Part shown: positions 61,332 to 64,000 of the stretch, in pieces
Numbering within the stretch: the first letter of the stretch is position 1
Layout: every line of letters begins with the position of its first letter
DNA from: Bacillus sp. T33-2
GTDB taxonomy: Bacteria > Bacillota > Bacilli > Bacillales > Cytobacillaceae
Direction: 5' to 3'
DNA length: 64,000 nucleotides
NCBI RefSeq assembly: GCF_002860205.1
Contig: NZ_PGVB01000011.1
Span: 1 to 64,000 of the forward strand
The notes under the pieces: generated by a model
What the model was told of the DNA's origin: nothing
The model's database searches: none
What the model saw: only the letters and a program-made list of their open reading frames with translations
Position numbers and translations under genes: made by a program

Positions 61332-61496
61332 TTATTTTTGCACTCCCTTTTTGCAAAAGTTGTTATAAGCATGTTTCAATTCAGTCAGGGTGAACTTATT
61401 AGCCGGTTTGTCAGAATGTTTTAATAAGCCGTTCTCGATTAGTTGATTCATAAAAAATCGCCTCTGCTTCTCAACGGCTTCACGTAAAAACGGCAT
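61332..61496 (-). CDS. FbpA-like small protein (Fur-regulated basic protein family)
   Basis: Start ATG 61496 (GGGGAATTG upstream), 54 residues. The sequence FLREAVEKQRRFFMNQLIEN, then KFTLTELKHAYNNFCKKG has the FbpA pattern (two helices, LTxxELxxxY ending). In B. subtilis FbpA assists the small RNA FsrA in iron sparing. I found no Fur box in 61497-61722, so Fur control here is unproven. Coupled to the 45-residue frame at 61194. Confidence 0.65.
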   Translation of the reverse strand: MPFLREAVEKQRRFFMNQLIENGLLKHSDKPANKFTLTELKHAYNNFCKKGVQK

Positions 61497-61722
61497 TGTA
61501 ACAATTCCCCTTTCGTTTTTTGTTAAAGTTATTTTATAAAAGCGCAAGACGGTTATCTGCTATTTTGTCAGGTTCGCTGACATAGTTTCTTTTCCCGTTG
61601 TGAGTGTTTTTAACATGTTTCCCCGATTTAGTTCATATAAAAGTTGATAGGAATTGATTCATGCGGGGACTATGCTATACACTGAATAATAAATTATGAG
61701 AGATTTTGTGGAGATGTAGGAA

Positions 61723-62484
61723 ATGGAATTGCGGGACAAACAAATATATGAGGCGATAGAGGCCTGCCTGCTGGCAGGGAAAATCATGCTGCAGAGTGGT
61801 GCGGAGACATATCGGGTAGAAGACACGATGATGAGGATGGCGTCTGCGTTCGGGGTTGGGGAAACACACAGTTATGTGACACCGACCGCTATCATTTTTA
61901 CTTCAGGAGGCAAGGGGCCCGTTACGACGAAGCTTGTCAGGATATCGGATCGCACAACGGACCTAAAGAAGGTGGCAATGGTAAACAACATCTCCAGGAA
62001 GATCAGCAGCGGCGACCTGGATCTTGCAGAAGCTTTCCGTCAGTTAAAGGATATCGAATCAGCCAACCTGACATTTTCCGTCCAGCTGCAGCTGTTTGCT
62101 GCGGCAGTTGCAAGTGGCTGTTTTTTGATTATGTTCAAGGGTGGCTGGCCAGATTTTCTTCCTTCCATGGTTGCCGGGGGAGCAGGCTATTTATTTTTTA
62201 TACAGTTCCACAGGCTCGTCCCAATCAAATTTTTTGCGGAGTTTGTTTCGAGTTTCCTAATTGGGCTGATTTCATTCGCGTTTGTTAAGGCCGGGCTTGG
62301 CCATGAGCTGGATAAAATCATTATCGGGTCAGTTATGCCGCTTGTGCCAGGGTTGCTTATTACCAATGCCATCAGGGATCTGATGGCCGGCCATTTGGTA
62401 TCGGGAATCTCAAAAGGGGCAGAAGCTCTATTGACTGCATTTGCCATCGGCTCCGGGATAGCTGTTGTGTTGTCTTTTATTTAA
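61723..62484 (+). CDS. Threonine/serine exporter, N-terminal half (ThrE/YjjP family)
   Basis: 253 residues. The soluble N-terminal part has the hydrolase-like motif LQSGAETYRVEDTMMRMASA and GVGETHSYVTPTAIIFT, then SGDLDLAEAFRQLKDIE; five helices follow (120-253) with IGSVMPLVPGLLITNAIRDL. This matches the N-terminal half of Corynebacterium ThrE, whose second half is encoded by the next gene. The pair would export Thr/Ser. Weak GAGATGTAGG precedes the start. Confidence 0.85.
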   Translation: MELRDKQIYEAIEACLLAGKIMLQSGAETYRVEDTMMRMASAFGVGETHSYVTPTAIIFTSGGKGPVTTKLVRISDRTTDLKKVAMVNNISRKISSGDLDLAEAFRQLKDIESANLTFSVQLQLFAAAVASGCFLIMFKGGWPDFLPSMVAGGAGYLFFIQFHRLVPIKFFAEFVSSFLIGLISFAFVKAGLGHELDKIIIGSVMPLVPGLLITNAIRDLMAGHLVSGISKGAEALLTAFAIGSGIAVVLSFI

Positions 62485-62548
62485 GGAACTGGTTCGTTGA
62501 TAAATTTTAACGGCCGCAGGTGCCGTTTCAGTCAAGAGGAGTATATAA

Positions 62549-62992
62549 ATGATGTACATTGAACAGCTTGTTACGAGTTTTATCGCTTCGGCGGCATTCG
62601 GAATTCTTTTCAATGCACCGAAGGAATCTTTGATTAAATGCGGATTGTCAGGGATGTTTGGCTGGATGGTTTACATCGTTTTGGAGAACATCGGATTTGG
62701 TACTGTTTTCAGCACCCTTGCTGCCTCGTTTTTCATTACGGTGACGAGCCAGGTGTTTGCCAAGATATACAAGACACCCATCATCATTTTCAGTGTTGCC
62801 GGAATCATTCCGTTAGTCCCTGGCGGTCTCGCGTATGATGCGATGAGGAATTTCGTCGAAAATGACTATAGCACAGCCGTTGCGCTGGCGGCGAAAGCAA
62901 CGATGATTTCCGGTGCGATCGCGATCGGTCTGGTTTTTTCCGAAGTGATCAACCAGGTCATCCGCCAGTCAAAGCTGAACCCGAATCAATAG
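62549..62992 (+). CDS. Threonine/serine exporter, C-terminal half (YjjB, ThrE_2)
   Basis: 147 residues, five helices. It starts with AGGAGTATATAA (two adjacent ATGs; the first is used) 64 bp after the N-terminal half. Conserved segments FGILFNAPKESLIKCGLSGM and SVAGIIPLVPGGLAYDAMRN match the ThrE_2/DUF3815 half. Split ThrE is common in Firmicutes; both subunits assemble in the membrane. No ORF follows for ~250 bp, where a 52-bp array and a palindrome lie. Confidence 0.85.
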   Translation: MMYIEQLVTSFIASAAFGILFNAPKESLIKCGLSGMFGWMVYIVLENIGFGTVFSTLAASFFITVTSQVFAKIYKTPIIIFSVAGIIPLVPGGLAYDAMRNFVENDYSTAVALAAKATMISGAIAIGLVFSEVINQVIRQSKLNPNQ

Positions 62993-63020
62993 CAGGAAGG
63001 GCAAGGCTGCAAGGAACAAA

Positions 63021-63131
63021 TGTCCTTGAGACAGGCTGTCAAGGCCAAAAAGCTTCAGGGAAACAATTAAACTGTCTTTGAGACAGGATCCCAAGGACAA
63101 AATGCACCAGGGAAACGGAAAAATTGTCTTT
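63021..63131. repeat. 52-bp tandem repeat, two copies plus start of third
   Basis: TGTCCTTGAGACAGG starts at 63021, TGTCTTTGAGACAGG at 63073 and TGTCTTT at 63125, exactly 52 bp apart. Units share AAGG-CAAAA and CAGGGAAAC. Same period as the array at 1-460 but unrelated sequence. It follows the thrE_2 stop by 29 bp. Confidence 0.85.
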
Positions 63132-63188
63132 AAAAAGTGATATAGACGCATAATATTATCACCATAAATAACCAATTATTTTGAGGAT

Positions 63189-63240
63189 GTAAACTATTAA
63201 TGCCCAATCCCCAGCAGGGGGGTGGGCATTAATAGTTTAC
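63189..63240. repeat. Near-perfect 52-bp palindrome
   Basis: GTAAACTATTAATGCCCA (63189-63206) is the exact complement of 63223-63240. The centre adds CCCC/GGGG pairing. No T-tract. It lies between convergent gene ends (62992 and 63251). Confidence 0.85.
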
Positions 63241-63250
63241 ATAGCTGGCA

Positions 63251-64000
63251 TTAAAGTTTCACGATTGTCCGCCCGCGCGCTTCACCTTTAAGGATGGAAT
63301 CCAATGAAGCCGGCAGTTCCTCTAGCGTGACTTCTTTTTTGATTGTGTCCAATAACCCCTCTGGCTTCAGGTCGGTCGCCATTCTATGCCACAGCTCTTG
63401 CCTTGTGTCCATAGGGCAGTAGACGGAATCAATGCCCAACAGGTTAATCCCTCTCAGGATGAACGGGAAAACGGTGGTTTGCACGTCAGTTCCGCCTGTC
63501 AGGCCGCTGACCGCCGCAGAACCGTTGTAATCGAGCTTGCTCAAGGCTGCAGCCAGTGTTTTGCCGCCAACCGGGTCGACCGCTGCAGCCCACAGCTGCT
63601 TGTCCAGCGGCTTGATTTTTTCCCCATATATATCCTCACGGGAAACGATTTCCTTTGCCCCGATTTCCATCAAGTAACCATGTTCCGATTCTTTCCCTGT
63701 GCTTGCCACGACATGATAGCCCCGCTTCGCCAGGATTGATACCGCGATGCTCCCTACGCCTCCGGTAGCCCCTGTAACCAGCACCTTGCCTTTTTCTGGA
63801 GTAAGTCCATTTTGTTCGAGGCGGTGGACAGATAAAGCAGCGGTAAAACCGGCAGTGCCGTATATCATGGCTTCTTTTAAAGTCAATCCATCAGGGAGAG
63901 GCACGATCCACTCCGCCGGTATTCTCGCAAACTCACTAAATCCGCCAAAATGGGAAACACCAATTTCGTAGCTGGTCGCAATGACTTCGTCACCTTCTTT
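63251..64000 (-). CDS. YhdH/YhfP-type quinone oxidoreductase (partial, runs off the window)
   Basis: The stop is at 63251; the frame remains open to 64000, so the 5' end is outside the window. The visible ~250 residues include GDEVIATSYEIGV, FARIPAEWIVPLPDGLTLKE and the NADPH-binding LVTGATGGVGSIAVSILAKR (GxxGxxG), followed by SREDIYGEKIKPLDKQ and AVDPVGGKTLAAALSK. This is the MDR subgroup YhdH/YhfP (acrylyl-CoA reductase/quinone reductase type), zinc-free. It reduces alpha,beta-unsaturated or quinone substrates with NADPH. Context is not visible. Confidence 0.88.
   Translation of the reverse strand, partial: KEGDEVIATSYEIGVSHFGGFSEFARIPAEWIVPLPDGLTLKEAMIYGTAGFTAALSVHRLEQNGLTPEKGKVLVTGATGGVGSIAVSILAKRGYHVVASTGKESEHGYLMEIGAKEIVSREDIYGEKIKPLDKQLWAAAVDPVGGKTLAAALSKLDYNGSAAVSGLTGGTDVQTTVFPFILRGINLLGIDSVYCPMDTRQELWHRMATDLKPEGLLDTIKKEVTLEELPASLDSILKGEARGRTIVKL

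Noticed and set aside
60579-61424. 281-residue frame over the Gly/Tyr repeat gene
   Set aside because: Different frame over a repeat tract, no Shine-Dalgarno, low-complexity Met/Leu-rich translation; a shadow of 60539-61108.

Overview
This window looks like a chromosomal segment of a mesophilic, endospore-forming Bacillaceae (Bacillus/Mesobacillus-like; genus not resolvable from sequence alone). The evidence is Gram-positive Shine-Dalgarno sites (AGGAGG type), frequent TTG/GTG starts, a T-box leader, CcpA cre-like and TnrA/GlnR-like boxes, and sporulation or germination genes: CwlJ, a gamma-type SASP, DUF3231, a YhcN/YlaJ lipoprotein and a SigH-like sigma factor. No tRNA, rRNA, CRISPR or intact prophage was seen.

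Layout. 1-9.3 kb: a 52-bp repeat array, a secreted beta-lactamase-fold hydrolase with a cre site, a NERD protein, a LiaG-like DUF4097 protein, an RQC-minor DNA-binding protein, a DUF3784 membrane protein and a chemotaxis receptor. 9.6-20.8 kb: a truncated phzF, an amino acid permease, exonuclease, short-chain fatty acid transporter, two phosphotransferase genes (one broken), cwlJ, DUF3231, a beta-helix protein, EamA and EcsC. 20.8-26.6 kb is scarred DNA: a degraded IS1595-type element with halves in opposite orientation, a T-box-controlled brnQ, and tandemly duplicated 3' tails of a D-2-hydroxyacid dehydrogenase gene next to the intact copy. 26.7-30 kb: KhtTU-type K+/H+ antiporter, an orphan tyrosine recombinase and a SASP.

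30.1-33.0 kb is the most interesting locus. A cobalamin riboswitch precedes three tightly packed genes: a secreted, C-terminally anchored alpha/alpha-barrel protein, a membrane-anchored DUF4430 protein and an ECF transporter S component. Together they resemble a two-protein version of the animal intrinsic factor/transcobalamin architecture coupled to an ECF vitamin importer.

33-47 kb: small regulators, a SigH-like sigma factor, a TetR/VOC pair with visible operators, a ZIP transporter, a PAS kinase, and a nitrogen block (tnrA, amt, DUF294 nucleotidyltransferase, DnaQ-like exonuclease, short MerR protein, decayed acetamidase) with three TnrA-type boxes. 47.6-51.5 kb: a 2-oxoacid/acetoin dehydrogenase E1alpha-E1beta-E2 operon without E3. 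51.6-64 kb: flavodoxin-like reductase, coiled-coil protein, broken alpha/beta hydrolase, GlnRS, acyl-CoA dehydrogenase, subtilase, sporulation lipoprotein, Gly/Tyr-rich repeat protein, FbpA-like pair, a split ThrE exporter and a partial YhdH-type oxidoreductase.

A second theme runs through the window: short-period repeat arrays lie just beyond gene 3' ends. Core sequences differ between loci, but spacings cluster at 20-21 bp (four loci, two sharing one core) or 51-53 bp (two loci), i.e. near whole numbers of DNA helical turns. These arrays are not explained by coding, CRISPR or known IS structure.
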